Of a stretch of 64,000 nt of DNA, positions 16,383 to 25,331 are shown one piece after another (within the stretch, counting starts at the first letter, position 1; every line of letters begins with the position of its first letter). Source of the stretch: Rhodomicrobium sp. R_RK_3 (GTDB lineage Bacteria; Pseudomonadota; Alphaproteobacteria; Rhizobiales; Rhodomicrobiaceae); assembly GCF_002198715.1 (NCBI RefSeq), contig NZ_MWLK01000013.1, positions 1 to 64,000 on the forward strand, written 5' to 3'. The position numbers and the translations under genes are program-made. The notes beneath the pieces were generated by a model. That model saw only the letters and a program-made list of their open reading frames with translations, was not told the DNA's origin and ran no database searches.

Positions 16383-17468
16383 ATGGCAAGGCCGCAGGCG
16401 CAACGGTCGGACACGGGTTCGGGCAGCGTCGCGGCCGATTTGCTGGCCTGGTACGACGTATCGGCGCGGGCGCTGCCCTGGCGGCAGCCGCCCGGCATCC
16501 CTGCCGATCCTTATGCCGTCTGGCTGTCGGAGATCATGCTCCAGCAGACGACGGTGAAGGCCGTTATCCCCTATTTCGCGAAATTCCTGGCCCGCTGGCC
16601 GCGCGTCACCGACCTCGCCGCCGCCGATCTCAACGACGTGCTCGCGGCCTGGGCCGGGCTCGGCTATTACTCGCGCGCCCGCAATCTGCACGCCTGCGCG
16701 CAAGCCGTCGCCGAGCGCCATGGCGGCCGTTTTCCGAGTGACGAGGCGCAGCTTCTGGCGCTGCCCGGCATCGGCGCCTACACGGGAGCGGCCATCGCGG
16801 CAATCGCCTTCGACCTGCGTGCGACGGCGGTCGACGGCAATGTCGAGCGCGTGGTGGCGCGGCTGTTCGCGGTAGAGGCGCCGCTGCCCGGGGCGAAGCC
16901 GGAGATCAAGCGGCTCGCCGCGCTGCTGACGCCTGCCGAGCGTCCCGGAGACTTCACTCAAGCCATGATGGACCTCGGCGCGACGATCTGCTCGCCGCGA
17001 TCGCCCTCATGTCTGCTATGCCCGATCGAGGCGCATTGCGCGGCGCGGGCGCGCGGCATCGCGGCGGCCCTCCCCGCCAAGGCCGCAAAGAAGGAGCGTC
17101 CGAACAGGTTCGGCGCGGCGTTCGTCGCGATCCGGGGCGATGGCGCGGTGCTTTTGCGGCGCCGGGCGCCGAAGGGGCTGCTCGGCGGAATGCTGGAAGT
17201 GCCCTCGACGGAATGGCGCGCGGAGCCGCCGGGCCCGGATGCCGCGCTTGCGTCCGCCCCGCTGGCAGCCGAATGGCAGCGCGCAACCGGGCCGGTCGGC
17301 CACACCTTCACCCATTTCCATCTCAAACTGGACGTCTATCTCGGCAGGATCCCGGCGACGCCCGACGCCCCTGAGGGCTGCCGCTGGTATCCACAGGCGG
17401 CTCTCCCCGGCGAGGCCCTGCCGAGCGTCATGCGCAAAGTCCTCGCCCGCGCCGTGGAGCGCGAGTGA
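16383..17468 (+). CDS. mutY: A/G-specific adenine DNA glycosylase MutY
   Basis: MutY removes adenine mispaired with 8-oxoguanine. The 361-residue product has the catalytic Glu in W-L-S-E50-I-M-L-Q-Q-T, the helix-hairpin-helix LPGIGAYTG (127-135) and the catalytic Asp in V-D151-G-N-V. The [4Fe-4S] ligands are C203, C210, C213 and C219 (C-x6-C-x2-C-x5-C). The C-terminal Nudix-like domain, which recognises 8-oxoG, runs from about 240 to 355 with VGHTFTHFHL. All key residues are present. It follows lysK by 5 bp. Confidence 0.97.
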   Translation: MARPQAQRSDTGSGSVAADLLAWYDVSARALPWRQPPGIPADPYAVWLSEIMLQQTTVKAVIPYFAKFLARWPRVTDLAAADLNDVLAAWAGLGYYSRARNLHACAQAVAERHGGRFPSDEAQLLALPGIGAYTGAAIAAIAFDLRATAVDGNVERVVARLFAVEAPLPGAKPEIKRLAALLTPAERPGDFTQAMMDLGATICSPRSPSCLLCPIEAHCAARARGIAAALPAKAAKKERPNRFGAAFVAIRGDGAVLLRRRAPKGLLGGMLEVPSTEWRAEPPGPDAALASAPLAAEWQRATGPVGHTFTHFHLKLDVYLGRIPATPDAPEGCRWYPQAALPGEALPSVMRKVLARAVERE

Positions 17469-17498
17469 CCTTACGATGCATAAGTAGCCACAGTTTTT

Positions 17499-17592
17499 AT
17501 CATTCCCGCGAAAGCGGGGATCCGGTAAAGGGCAAAATTAGCCGTTTGCATTCCCTTAGCACGACCGCTGCGGAGTACTGGATACCGGGAGA
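17499..17592 (+). repeat. MITE-like palindromic repeat, family 3, copy B
   Basis: It starts atcattcccgcgaaagcggg, continues gatccggtaaagggc, and ends gctgcggagtactggatacc. The left hairpin and both conserved inner words are present, but the right hairpin has decayed compared with the copy at 58395-58503. It fills the gap between the convergent mutY and Clp_N genes. Confidence 0.7.
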
Positions 17593-17619
17593 CAGCGGAG
17601 ATCGCTCCGGCCCACCCGA

Positions 17620-19332
17620 CTAATGCGCAAACGCCTTCATGCCGAGCATGGCCAATTCCGTCACCACGCCGCCAAGCGCCATCGCGGCGAGCCATTGCAC
17701 GCTGCGCAGGATCAGACGCCAGTAATTCGTCCGCACCCTGACCGTAATCACCTGATCCGGCAGGGCGACATCGCCGACAAGCCCGTTCTGGTCGATGCTG
17801 CGGGCGGCGACGATGAGTTGCAGCCGGTGCTGGCCCGTCTGCATCGGCGTCACCGACCAGCGCCAGCGGCCATAAACCTCGCCGCCTTCGGTGCCATCCG
17901 GGCGGTCGAAGATCCACTGCGTCTCGGGGCTGAGCGGCTCGATCATAAAGCCGCTGTCGGGCGCGCGCAGGATCACGCTCATAGCCTGGGTGATCATGAT
18001 CTCGTGCCGCACCGGCTGGCCGCTGCCTTCGAGCCCGCGCGCCATCGCCTGCGTCTCTTCGCGCGAGATGCGCACTTCGATCCGCTCCGCCGACAAGGCG
18101 CGCATCCGGCGCGGGATATTCTCGATCAGCCGTCCGATCAGCGCCTCATGCGGGCGGGGCGCGCGGCGGCTCCTGCCCTTCTGGCGCTCGGCGGAGGCGG
18201 GCGTGAGGACCTTGGCCGAGGGCGCGGACCGCTGCTTGGCGCTGCGGCTCGCGGGCTGCACCGGAGGAGGTGCCGGGGCGGGAGCGGGCGCCGCAACTTT
18301 CGCCCGCCCGGCGCTACCGACGCGCATTTCATCGAGCCGGTTTTGTGATGGCATCTGCGGCGAGGGGCGCGGGGCGGAGGCGGCGGGCGCCGCCTCCCGC
18401 GCACCATTGACCGTCTGGCGATGGGGCGCCGGATTCGGCGGCGGCGTCGGGACAGGCGGCGCTTCGGGCGCGGCGCGCTGCTCCCTGCGGAAGTCGCTCT
18501 TATTCTCAACCGCCCGGGCCGCCGGCTGCGCGACCGAATGCGCGATGCGGGCCGCGGCGCCGGCCCCCTGGCCGGGGCGCGGCACTTTTGCCACCGGAAC
18601 CGGCGGCGGCGGAGGCGGCGCCGGCTCTTCCTCAGCCTCGTCTTCGATGACTTCGAGCTCCAGCTCGTCCGGCTCCTCGTCCTCCGGCTCGGGCTCTGGC
18701 TCAGGCTCGGGCGCACGCGGCGGCTCGCTGCGGACCGGCTGCGGAGCGGGGGCGGGAGGCGGCGATGGATCAGCCGCCGGCACGGATTGCGCTCTCGCCG
18801 TAGCGGTGCGGCTGCCATAGGATTGGCCGCGATTGCCGTAGAGCCAGGTCATCGCCGCCGGATAGGTGAAGCCGTTGCGCTTCAAAATGTCCGCAGCCGG
18901 ATTATCGCTCTCGCGCGACAGGGCGGACAGCACAAAGGCCGCGTCCACCTCGCTGCAATTCAGCCGGTTGGCGTCGTCAGACGCCGTCTGCAGCACACGC
19001 TCCACCTTGTAGCTGGCGCGCAGATCGAACTGGCCGGGCGTATAGAGCGTCGCAAGGTTGCGGTTGACCGTATCCGTGGCGTTGCTGCGAATGGCGGGAA
19101 TGTCGGCGCGGATGGCCTCGAACAAGGCCAGCGCGTCGGGATCGTCGAGCAGCGCCAAAAGCAGATGTTCGAGCGTCACATAGCGGTGCGAGCGTTGCTG
19201 GGCGGCGGAGATCGCACGCCGTATCGAAAGCGACAAATAGGCCGATTGCGGAAGATCGGTCATAAATCCCGATGTCTCGGCCACGCCTCCCTCCGGAGAA
19301 TTAAGCAACTGTGAACGCCTCATGGTTGACAT
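17620..19332 (-). CDS. Membrane protein with an orphan Clp_N domain
   Basis: The 570-residue protein starts with a Clp N-terminal double repeat (about 30-155; YVTLEHLLLALLDDPDA is the ClpA/ClpC hallmark) but has no AAA+ ATPase domain. A long Pro/Glu/Ala linker with strongly acidic and basic blocks follows (about 180-400), then a soluble domain (about 400-535, probably beta-rich: RWRWSVTPMQTGQHRLQLIV), and a hydrophobic helix near the C-terminus (about 545-565). ClpS-like or ClpA-like substrate capture at a membrane is possible (inference). I place the start in MSTMRRSQLL, since longer readings run into divergent argB. The exact Met is uncertain (19332, 19323 or the later MTDLPQS). Confidence 0.75.
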   Translation of the reverse strand: MSTMRRSQLLNSPEGGVAETSGFMTDLPQSAYLSLSIRRAISAAQQRSHRYVTLEHLLLALLDDPDALALFEAIRADIPAIRSNATDTVNRNLATLYTPGQFDLRASYKVERVLQTASDDANRLNCSEVDAAFVLSALSRESDNPAADILKRNGFTYPAAMTWLYGNRGQSYGSRTATARAQSVPAADPSPPPAPAPQPVRSEPPRAPEPEPEPEPEDEEPDELELEVIEDEAEEEPAPPPPPPVPVAKVPRPGQGAGAAARIAHSVAQPAARAVENKSDFRREQRAAPEAPPVPTPPPNPAPHRQTVNGAREAAPAASAPRPSPQMPSQNRLDEMRVGSAGRAKVAAPAPAPAPPPVQPASRSAKQRSAPSAKVLTPASAERQKGRSRRAPRPHEALIGRLIENIPRRMRALSAERIEVRISREETQAMARGLEGSGQPVRHEIMITQAMSVILRAPDSGFMIEPLSPETQWIFDRPDGTEGGEVYGRWRWSVTPMQTGQHRLQLIVAARSIDQNGLVGDVALPDQVITVRVRTNYWRLILRSVQWLAAMALGGVVTELAMLGMKAFAH

Positions 19333-19467
19333 AGCTGAATCCTCGGCCTCGCGGAAGCGCTTTAGCGCCACAATTGCCTCCGCAAACACCCGTTCGCGTA
19401 AATCGTTTATGCGCCGGCCCGAAGCCGCTATAAATGCGTCCCGATGCCCCCTTTTTGAGCAGGATCG

Positions 19468-20382
19468 ATGGACACGCCCGCACATCTCGACAACCCGCCG
19501 CTGAGCCCGCAAACCCATGCCGTGATTCTGTCGGAGGCGCTGCCCTATATGCAGCGCTATGACCAGCAGACCATCGTGGTGAAGTATGGCGGCCACGCCA
19601 TGGGCGACGCTGACCTCGCCACCTGCTTCGCCAAGGATATCGTGCTTTTGGAGCAATCCGGGGTGCGCCCGATCGTGGTGCACGGCGGCGGCCCGCAGAT
19701 CGGCAAGCTGCTTGACCGGCTGCAGATCAAGAGCGAATTCGCCGACGGCTTGCGGGTGACGGACGCGGCGACCGTCGAAGTGGTCGAGATGGTTCTGGCC
19801 GGCTCGATCAACAAGCAGATCGTCGCCGAGATCAACAAGGCGGGCGGACGCGCCTGCGGAATTTCCGGCAAGGACGCCAATCTGCTGATCGCGAGGAAGC
19901 TCGAGCGGCGCGTGCGCGACCCGCATTCCAATATCGAGAGCGTGCTCGACCTGGGCTTCGTGGGGGAGCCGGAAAGTGTGAACCCGCGCATCGTCGAGGT
20001 CATCGCCGCCGGCGAGCTGATCCCGGTTATCGCGCCGATCGGCGCCTCTCGGGATGGCGTGACCTACAATATCAACGCGGACACTTTTGCAAGCGCCCTA
20101 GCGAGCGCGATGAAGGTGAAGCGGCTTTTATTGCTGACGGACGTGGCCGGCGTGCTGGACAAGACCGGCAAACTGATCCCGAAGCTGACGGTGACCGAGG
20201 CCAGGGCGCTGATCGCGGACGGGACGATTACGGGGGGCATGATCCCCAAGGTCGAAGGGTGCATTGACGTGGTCGAGTCGGGCGTCGAGGGCGTGGTGAT
20301 TATCAACGGCAAGGTGCCGCATGCGGTGCTGATCGAGTTGTTTACGAGGCACGGGGCGGGGACGCTGATTGAGAGGGATTGA
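19468..20382 (+). CDS. argB: Acetylglutamate kinase
   Basis: ArgB phosphorylates N-acetylglutamate, the second step of arginine synthesis, and is usually the arginine-feedback point. The 304-residue product has the amino-acid kinase marks K39-Y-G-G-H-A-M, H72-G-G-G-P-Q, the [14 protein letters not shown] stretch and a conserved C-terminal GTLIERD. The N-terminal helix before the kinase core is the one that mediates hexamer formation and arginine control in long-form enzymes. It is divergent from the Clp_N gene across 135 bp. No other arg gene is in the window. Confidence 0.96.
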   Translation: MDTPAHLDNPPLSPQTHAVILSEALPYMQRYDQQTIVVKYGGHAMGDADLATCFAKDIVLLEQSGVRPIVVHGGGPQIGKLLDRLQIKSEFADGLRVTDAATVEVVEMVLAGSINKQIVAEINKAGGRACGISGKDANLLIARKLERRVRDPHSNIESVLDLGFVGEPESVNPRIVEVIAAGELIPVIAPIGASRDGVTYNINADTFASALASAMKVKRLLLLTDVAGVLDKTGKLIPKLTVTEARALIADGTITGGMIPKVEGCIDVVESGVEGVVIINGKVPHAVLIELFTRHGAGTLIERD

Positions 20383-20491
20383 GGGGCAGCGGCCCCTTTG
20401 TCTGGGGCCTAGCGACACCTTTTCAATGATCGGCCTAAGTGGCTCACCAGGGGTGGCGATAATCGGACGGCGTTGCGTAGGCGCCCGAACA

Positions 20492-22393
20492 TCACCCCTT
20501 CGGAACCCCCGCCGCCGCCATTTCCGGGAACAGTTGCCCCTTGATCCGACGCACCAGTTCCGCGGATCCCGCCGCCGTCAGGTGGCCATAGTCGAACTGG
20601 ATCGGCTCCGCCCTGTCCCCTAGCCAGACCGTGCATTCCGGCGCGCAGAGGGCGCCGTAGACCGATACATATTCCACCGGCAGCCCCTTCAGGGCCTGTG
20701 CAAACGCCCGGTCGGTCTTCTCCTGTTCAGGGTTGCGGTAACCGGCGATGGCCTTGCCGGTTTTGTCGCCCAAGGTCAGCGCCAGGACGCGCGGCAATGC
20801 CATCCTGTATTCCACGATCGGACCGAAGACGATGACGCGGTCGGTGAAGTCGCGCAGTTTCATCGCCGTCTGCTTCATTTCATCGACATTGCGGGCGCGC
20901 CAGCGGCTGCCCATGATGACGGCGTCGAGGCGGTTGGCGGGGAGAAACTGGTTGAACACGTAATTCATCAATTCCAGGCAGCTTCCCCTGCCGCCGCCGC
21001 CGAGGATCGGGCGGCAGCCCGAGGCGCTCGCCATCAGGAAATTGACCTCCGGATAGACCTCCCTCAGACCAGCCATCAGGTGTGCGGCATGGCTGTCGCC
21101 GACGACCAGGACATTTTTCCGCCCCGGCTTGAGCGCGAGGCAGCCGGCAATGTCGAAGGCGGAGAAGTCGTCGCGCTGGGAACTCAGCATGCATTTCGGA
21201 GTAGGCACGGCCGCCGTCTCCGCCCGCGCCGTTTCAGGCGGCGGGGTCATGAGGTTCAGGAGAGCTGTCACCTGCGGCGATTCATTGCGCACGACCCGGT
21301 TGGCGGGTCCGAGCGGCGCGGCGGCGACCGCGACGACCACCATCGCAATCGCGGCGGCGGCAAAGACCGGGTAGCGCGATGCGCCGGGCGCGCCTCGGCG
21401 GAAGGGCGTCTCGATATAGCGCCAGGAAAGCGTGGCGAGGGCGAAACTGAGCAGGATCAGCGCCAATTGGATGGCGAAATCAGGCTTGCCCCAGATGTGG
21501 ATATAGGCGACGCGGACGGGATAGTGCCAAAGGTAGAGCGAATAGGAGATCAGGCCGATGAAGCGCATCGGGGGCGCGCTGAGGAAGCGGGCGGCCCTGG
21601 TTTCGGCGGCCGCGCCAGAATGGATGATCAGCGCGGCGCCGAGCACGGGCGTGAGTGCACCAAGCCCCGGAAATGGCACCGATTTCGACATCAGCGCGAC
21701 GCTACCGATGACGAGGGCAAGGCCGGCGAGGCCCGCCGCATCCGCCAGCGATTGCCGCTTGAGGGCGGGCACCGCGCCGACCGCGATCAGCGAGCCGAAC
21801 AGGAATTCCCAGGCCCGGTACTGCATGAGGTAAAAGGCCGCCGGGGCATCCTTTTGCACCATCCATACGGACGCGGCGAAACTCACCGCCGCAATGCCGC
21901 CCAGTGCGAGATACCGTTTGCGCGCCGACAGATGGCCAAGGCCGATCATCAGCAGCGGCAGCACGATGTAGAACTGCTCCTCGACCGAGAGCGACCAGGT
22001 GTGCAGCAGCGGGTTGACCGTGCTGCCATCGTTGAAATAGCCGGTATCGCGATAGAAGAAGATGTTGGAGACGAAAAATACCGAGGAAAGCAGCGTCTTG
22101 CCGATGTAGCCGGCTTCGAAGGAGAAGGTGAAAAACAGCGCAAAAGCCAGCGTCGCGAGATAGACGGCGACCAGCGCCGGCAGGATGCGCCGGATGCGGC
22201 GGACGTAGAAATCGGCGATGCTGAAGCTGCCCGCGCTGACGCCATCATGAATCAGCTTGGTGATCAGGAAGCCCGAGATTACGAAAAAAATGTCGACCCC
22301 GACAAATCCGCCGTCGAGATAATCGAAGTGGAACAGCACGACAGAGAGGACCGCAAGCGCGCGCAAGCCATCGATATCGCTGCGATATTTCAT
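20492..22393 (-). CDS. Acyltransferase 3 / SGNH-domain O-acetyltransferase (OafA type)
   Basis: The 633-residue protein joins an N-terminal Acyltransferase_3 membrane domain (about 1-360, some ten hydrophobic helices; YRSDIDGLRALAVLSVVLFH and FFVISGFLI are signature) to a periplasmic SGNH hydrolase-like domain. The latter has V-G-D-S434-H and a C-terminal D-Y-G-H-L. Such proteins move acetyl groups from the cytoplasm onto surface polysaccharides, LPS O-antigen or peptidoglycan. The acceptor cannot be read from context. I start at MKYRSDIDGL; upstream in-frame sequence is not membrane-like. It is divergent from the HAD gene across 145 bp. Confidence 0.93.
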   Translation of the reverse strand: MKYRSDIDGLRALAVLSVVLFHFDYLDGGFVGVDIFFVISGFLITKLIHDGVSAGSFSIADFYVRRIRRILPALVAVYLATLAFALFFTFSFEAGYIGKTLLSSVFFVSNIFFYRDTGYFNDGSTVNPLLHTWSLSVEEQFYIVLPLLMIGLGHLSARKRYLALGGIAAVSFAASVWMVQKDAPAAFYLMQYRAWEFLFGSLIAVGAVPALKRQSLADAAGLAGLALVIGSVALMSKSVPFPGLGALTPVLGAALIIHSGAAAETRAARFLSAPPMRFIGLISYSLYLWHYPVRVAYIHIWGKPDFAIQLALILLSFALATLSWRYIETPFRRGAPGASRYPVFAAAAIAMVVVAVAAAPLGPANRVVRNESPQVTALLNLMTPPPETARAETAAVPTPKCMLSSQRDDFSAFDIAGCLALKPGRKNVLVVGDSHAAHLMAGLREVYPEVNFLMASASGCRPILGGGGRGSCLELMNYVFNQFLPANRLDAVIMGSRWRARNVDEMKQTAMKLRDFTDRVIVFGPIVEYRMALPRVLALTLGDKTGKAIAGYRNPEQEKTDRAFAQALKGLPVEYVSVYGALCAPECTVWLGDRAEPIQFDYGHLTAAGSAELVRRIKGQLFPEMAAAGVPKG

Positions 22394-22538
22394 AATTCCG
22401 GTCGTCCCCCAACGATTGCCCGTGGGCACCCTAGCCCGGGGCGGACCCGGCCGGCAAGTTTTCGCGAGCCGCCAGCCGGTCAGGAGCCAAAAGGGCGCGG
22501 ACGGTGACAAATCCGCTCCGGCAGCTTACTTTCCCCTC

Positions 22539-23285
22539 ATGCAATTCATCGCCCCCGCCTCCCTCGCCCCCTTCGCACGCGTCGAGACCTGGATTTTCGA
22601 CCTCGACAACACGCTCTACCCGGCCGAGTGCAATCTGTTCGCCCAGGTCGACCAGCGTATGGGAGCGTTTATCTCCGAATTCCTCGGCGTCAGCTTCGAG
22701 GAGGCGCGCCGCGTGCAGAAGGATTACTATTACCGCTACGGCACCACGCTCGCCGGGCTGATGCACGAGCACAAGCTGGCGCCCGAACGCTTTCTCGACT
22801 TCGTGCATGACATCGATCTGGCGCCGGTCTGCGAGGCGCCGGCACTCGGGGCGGCGCTGGAGCGGCTGCCGGGGCGGAAATTCATCTTCACCAACGGCTC
22901 GCGCGCCCATGCCGAGCGGGTGGCCGGCAAGCTCGGCATCCTCGGGCATTTCGACGAGTTGTTCGACATCGTGGCCGGAGATTATGTGCCGAAACCTTCG
23001 GCTGCGGCTTATGACCGCTTCCTGAAGGCGCATGGCGTCGCGGGCGCGTCGGCGGCGATGTTCGAGGACATCCCGCATAATCTGGAAGCGCCGCACGCGC
23101 TCGGCATGGCGACCGTGCTGGTGCGCTCGACCTATGTCGATCACCCCTCCCAGAAGGGCATCGCCGAGTGGCGCACGCTGCCGCCGCATGTCCACCATAT
23201 CACCGGCGATCTGACGGGCTTTCTGGAAGAGGTGCTCGCGGTGACGGGGGAAGGCAAACCTGGAGCGGCCGGCGCCGCTCAGTGA
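22539..23285 (+). CDS. HAD-superfamily pyrimidine 5'-nucleotidase
   Basis: The 248-residue protein has HAD motif I F-D21-L-D23-N-T-L-Y-P-A, motif II F-T-N-G-S, the motif III lysine in DYVPKPSAAAYD, and motif IV MFEDIPHNLEAP. This form (DNTLYPAE, long cap) is the SDT1/pyrimidine 5'-nucleotidase group, expected to dephosphorylate UMP/CMP or related monophosphates. An in-frame Met further upstream lies in non-coding-looking sequence near the divergent promoter. Its stop overlaps the convergent small gene by 7 bp. Confidence 0.88.
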   Translation: MQFIAPASLAPFARVETWIFDLDNTLYPAECNLFAQVDQRMGAFISEFLGVSFEEARRVQKDYYYRYGTTLAGLMHEHKLAPERFLDFVHDIDLAPVCEAPALGAALERLPGRKFIFTNGSRAHAERVAGKLGILGHFDELFDIVAGDYVPKPSAAAYDRFLKAHGVAGASAAMFEDIPHNLEAPHALGMATVLVRSTYVDHPSQKGIAEWRTLPPHVHHITGDLTGFLEEVLAVTGEGKPGAAGAAQ

Positions 23286-23530
23286 TGGCCGTTGCCGGGC
23301 TTCAGGTGGCGGTGCAGGTCGAGTTCGAGACGGCCGGGGACCATCACCACGGCGCGGGGGCCGTGGTCGCCTTCATACATGGCGAATTTGATGGCTTGGC
23401 TGCGCTCGACGAAGATGCCGCCGCTTTGGCCCTTCTCCTCGAGCACCACCCACCTGCCGCAGCCATTCTTGCCGATGAGATAGAGCGGCGTTTCTTCCGA
23501 AGGCTGGGCCGAAACACGATCTTTGCGCAT
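23279..23530 (-). CDS. Conserved small protein of unknown function, dapD-adjacent
   Basis: The 83-residue protein reads MRKDRVSAQPSEETPLYLIG, then a Gly-rich segment KNGCGRWVV and a hydrophobic stretch, and ends in a His/Pro tail. The pattern is that of a small beta-rich protein seen in Hyphomicrobiales genomes. It has no signal peptide. An in-frame ATG eight codons upstream (MPVSRIAF, at 23554) is the alternative start. It is convergent with the HAD gene and divergent from dapD. Confidence 0.6.
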   Translation of the reverse strand: MRKDRVSAQPSEETPLYLIGKNGCGRWVVLEEKGQSGGIFVERSQAIKFAMYEGDHGPRAVVMVPGRLELDLHRHLKPGNGHH

Positions 23531-23742
23531 GAATGCAATCCGTGACACGGGCATGTTGCCCGCACGGAATAGGTGCTGCCTCGGCCATATAAAATCGATA
23601 TTGCCTGCTCGACCATGGCGTAAGGAATTCATAAAATCGGCAAGCGCGGGCAGTGGCGCGGCGCTGGCCCTCGCGGCGGGCGTTGACAAACAAGGCGAAG
23701 TGCTGAGAAAACCGGCCAACCATTGTTTCCGAGGCGAAATTC

Positions 23743-24588
23743 ATGACCCACCCGCTGCAAGCCGTCATTGAGGCCGCATTCGAGGCGCGCGACACGATCG
23801 GCCTCACCACCCAGGGCGAAGTGCGCGACGCCGTGGATCAGGCGCTGACGCTGCTCGACAAGGGCGAGGTCCGCGTCGCCGAGAAGCGCGACGGCGCCTG
23901 GGTGGTCAATGAATGGCTGAAAAAGGCGGTGCTGTTGTCCTTCCGCCTGAACGACGTGGCGCCGATCGCCGGCGGTCCGGGCGGGGCGAGCTGGTGGGAC
24001 AAGGTGCCGTCCAAATTCGATGGCTGGGGCGAAGCGGAATTCCGCGAGGCGGCCTTCCGCGCCGTGCCGGGCGCCATCGTGCGCCGCTCCGCCTATATCG
24101 CGCCGGGCGTCATTCTGATGCCCAGCTTCGTCAATCTGGGCGCCCATGTCGGCAGCGGCACCATGGTCGACACCTGGGCGGCGGTCGGCTCCTGCGCGCA
24201 GATCGGCAAGAACGTGCATCTGTCCGGCGGCGTCGGCATCGGCGGCGTGCTGGAGCCGCTGCAGGCCGGGCCGGTCATCATCGAGGATAATTGCTTCATC
24301 GGCGCGCGCTCCGAAGTTGTCGAGGGCGTGGTCATCGGCGAGGGCGCGGTGTTGTCGATGGGGGTCTATATCAGCGCGACGACCAAGATCGTCGACCGCA
24401 CCACCGGCGAAATCCTGCAAGGCCGGGTGCCGCCTTATTCGGTCGTCGTGCCGGGCTCGCTGCCGGGCAAGCCGCTGCCGCACGGCAATGGCGAGCCGGG
24501 GCCATCGCTTTATTGCGTGGTCATCGTAAAGCGCGTGGACGCGCAGACAAGGTCCAAGACGTCGATCAATGAGCTGCTGCGGGATTAG
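23743..24588 (+). CDS. dapD: 2,3,4,5-tetrahydropyridine-2,6-dicarboxylate N-succinyltransferase
   Basis: DapD succinylates tetrahydrodipicolinate in the lysine and meso-diaminopimelate pathway. The 281-residue enzyme has an N-terminal helical domain, [12 protein letters not shown], and a left-handed parallel beta-helix of hexapeptide repeats (about 105-230, e.g. [20 protein letters not shown]). The C-terminal arm [20 protein letters not shown] is also typical. A cgaggcgaaattc leader precedes the ATG. The VapC gene converges on it 20 bp downstream. Confidence 0.97.
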   Translation: MTHPLQAVIEAAFEARDTIGLTTQGEVRDAVDQALTLLDKGEVRVAEKRDGAWVVNEWLKKAVLLSFRLNDVAPIAGGPGGASWWDKVPSKFDGWGEAEFREAAFRAVPGAIVRRSAYIAPGVILMPSFVNLGAHVGSGTMVDTWAAVGSCAQIGKNVHLSGGVGIGGVLEPLQAGPVIIEDNCFIGARSEVVEGVVIGEGAVLSMGVYISATTKIVDRTTGEILQGRVPPYSVVVPGSLPGKPLPHGNGEPGPSLYCVVIVKRVDAQTRSKTSINELLRD

Positions 24589-24608
24589 GTCCGGCCCCTT
24601 CCGCGGCG

Positions 24609-25025
24609 CTAAGCCGACCGCCACGGGTTGACGATCTCCAATCCATCGAAGCGGAAATCCGCCTCGTTGCGGGTGACGAGACGCAGACCGTGATGCAGGG
24701 CCGTCGCGGCGATCAGGCTATCGATGGCGCCGGGCGTGCGTTCCGCCTGAGCCAGCAGCCGGCCCCAGCGATCCGCGACGCCCTGCGCGACGGGCATGAA
24801 CCGGTCGCCGAACCAGGCCGGCAGCTCCTGCTCCAGCCAGAGCCGCAATCGCTCCTTGCGCGCCCCGCCCTGCAGCCGCTCGACACCCTTGCGGATCTCG
24901 CCGAGGCTGAGCACGCTGAGATACAGGGACTCATTCGGCTTGTCCTTGAACCAGGCGACCACCTGGAGGTTGGGCTTAGGGCGCAGCAATTCGGACACGA
25001 CATTGGTGTCGAGCAGATAGCTCAC
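24609..25025 (-). CDS. vapC: PIN-domain toxin, VapC/FitB type
   Basis: The 138-residue protein is a PIN ribonuclease with the four acidic positions D6 (YLLDTNVVSEL), E43 (SLGEIRKG), D102 (AIDSLIAATA) and D123. The SELLRPKP start marks the FitB-like branch. It should cleave RNA, often initiator tRNA or rRNA in this family, when freed from its antitoxin. Its start overlaps the antitoxin stop by 4 bases (ATGA), the standard arrangement. All catalytic residues are intact. Confidence 0.93.
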   Translation of the reverse strand: MSYLLDTNVVSELLRPKPNLQVVAWFKDKPNESLYLSVLSLGEIRKGVERLQGGARKERLRLWLEQELPAWFGDRFMPVAQGVADRWGRLLAQAERTPGAIDSLIAATALHHGLRLVTRNEADFRFDGLEIVNPWRSA

Positions 25026-25270
25026 AGATCGACGTCGCGCGGGGGCGAGCCGTCGCGCTCCAGATCGAGCGGCATGCCCGCCAGCGGCGAGTTCCGCAGG
25101 AAGGCAACCAGATCGGGCTTTGGCCGCACCAGCGTGTCGTAATCCTTCTTCGCCATCACGATCACGGCAGGTTCGCCGCGAACGGTGATTTCCTGCGGTC
25201 CGTCGGCCTGCGCCTGCTTGATGAGTTCCGACAGGCGCGCCTTGGCGTCCTGCAAGGGCCAGTTCTTCAT
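25022..25270 (-). CDS. Phd/YefM-family antitoxin
   Basis: The 82-residue protein starts MKNWPLQDAKARLSELIKQA, the classic Phd/YefM opening that forms a DNA-binding dimer. It continues with ITVRGEPAVIVMAKKDYDTLV, and its C-terminal tail should wrap the toxin. A Phd-type antitoxin with a VapC/FitB-type toxin is a common hybrid. It probably represses its own promoter through the repeated ACTAGT site just upstream. Confidence 0.92.
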   Translation of the reverse strand: MKNWPLQDAKARLSELIKQAQADGPQEITVRGEPAVIVMAKKDYDTLVRPKPDLVAFLRNSPLAGMPLDLERDGSPPRDVDL

Positions 25271-25284
25271 GGATGCGCCTTTAA

Positions 25285-25299
25285 ACTAGTCTGACTAGT
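25285..25299 (-). promoter_or_regulatory. Candidate autoregulatory operator of the toxin-antitoxin pair
   Basis: ACTAGT-CTG-ACTAGT lies 15-29 bases before the antitoxin start and just downstream of the -10. ACTAGT is its own reverse complement, so the site is both a direct and an inverted repeat, spaced 9 bases centre to centre. That suits a dimeric Phd-type repressor. Confidence 0.6.
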
Positions 25300-25301
25300 C
25301 T

Positions 25302-25330
25302 AATATAGGCGCACCCCGCCTTGCGTGCAA
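25302..25330 (-). promoter_or_regulatory. Sigma-70 promoter of the toxin-antitoxin pair
   Basis: On the minus strand TTGCAC (25330-25325) is followed after exactly 17 bases by TATATT (25307-25302). Both boxes are close to consensus. Transcription would begin inside or next to the ACTAGT operator. Confidence 0.65.
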
Positions 25331-25331
25331 C

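Noticed and set aside
17620-19926. Longer 768-codon version of the Clp_N gene
   Set aside because: The first roughly 200 codons are antisense to argB and carry no Clp or signal features. The start near 19332 fits the domain border and the shared upstream region.
24291-24572. Extra open frame inside dapD
   Set aside because: It lies fully within dapD in another frame and has a shadow-like Arg/Ala/Gly composition.
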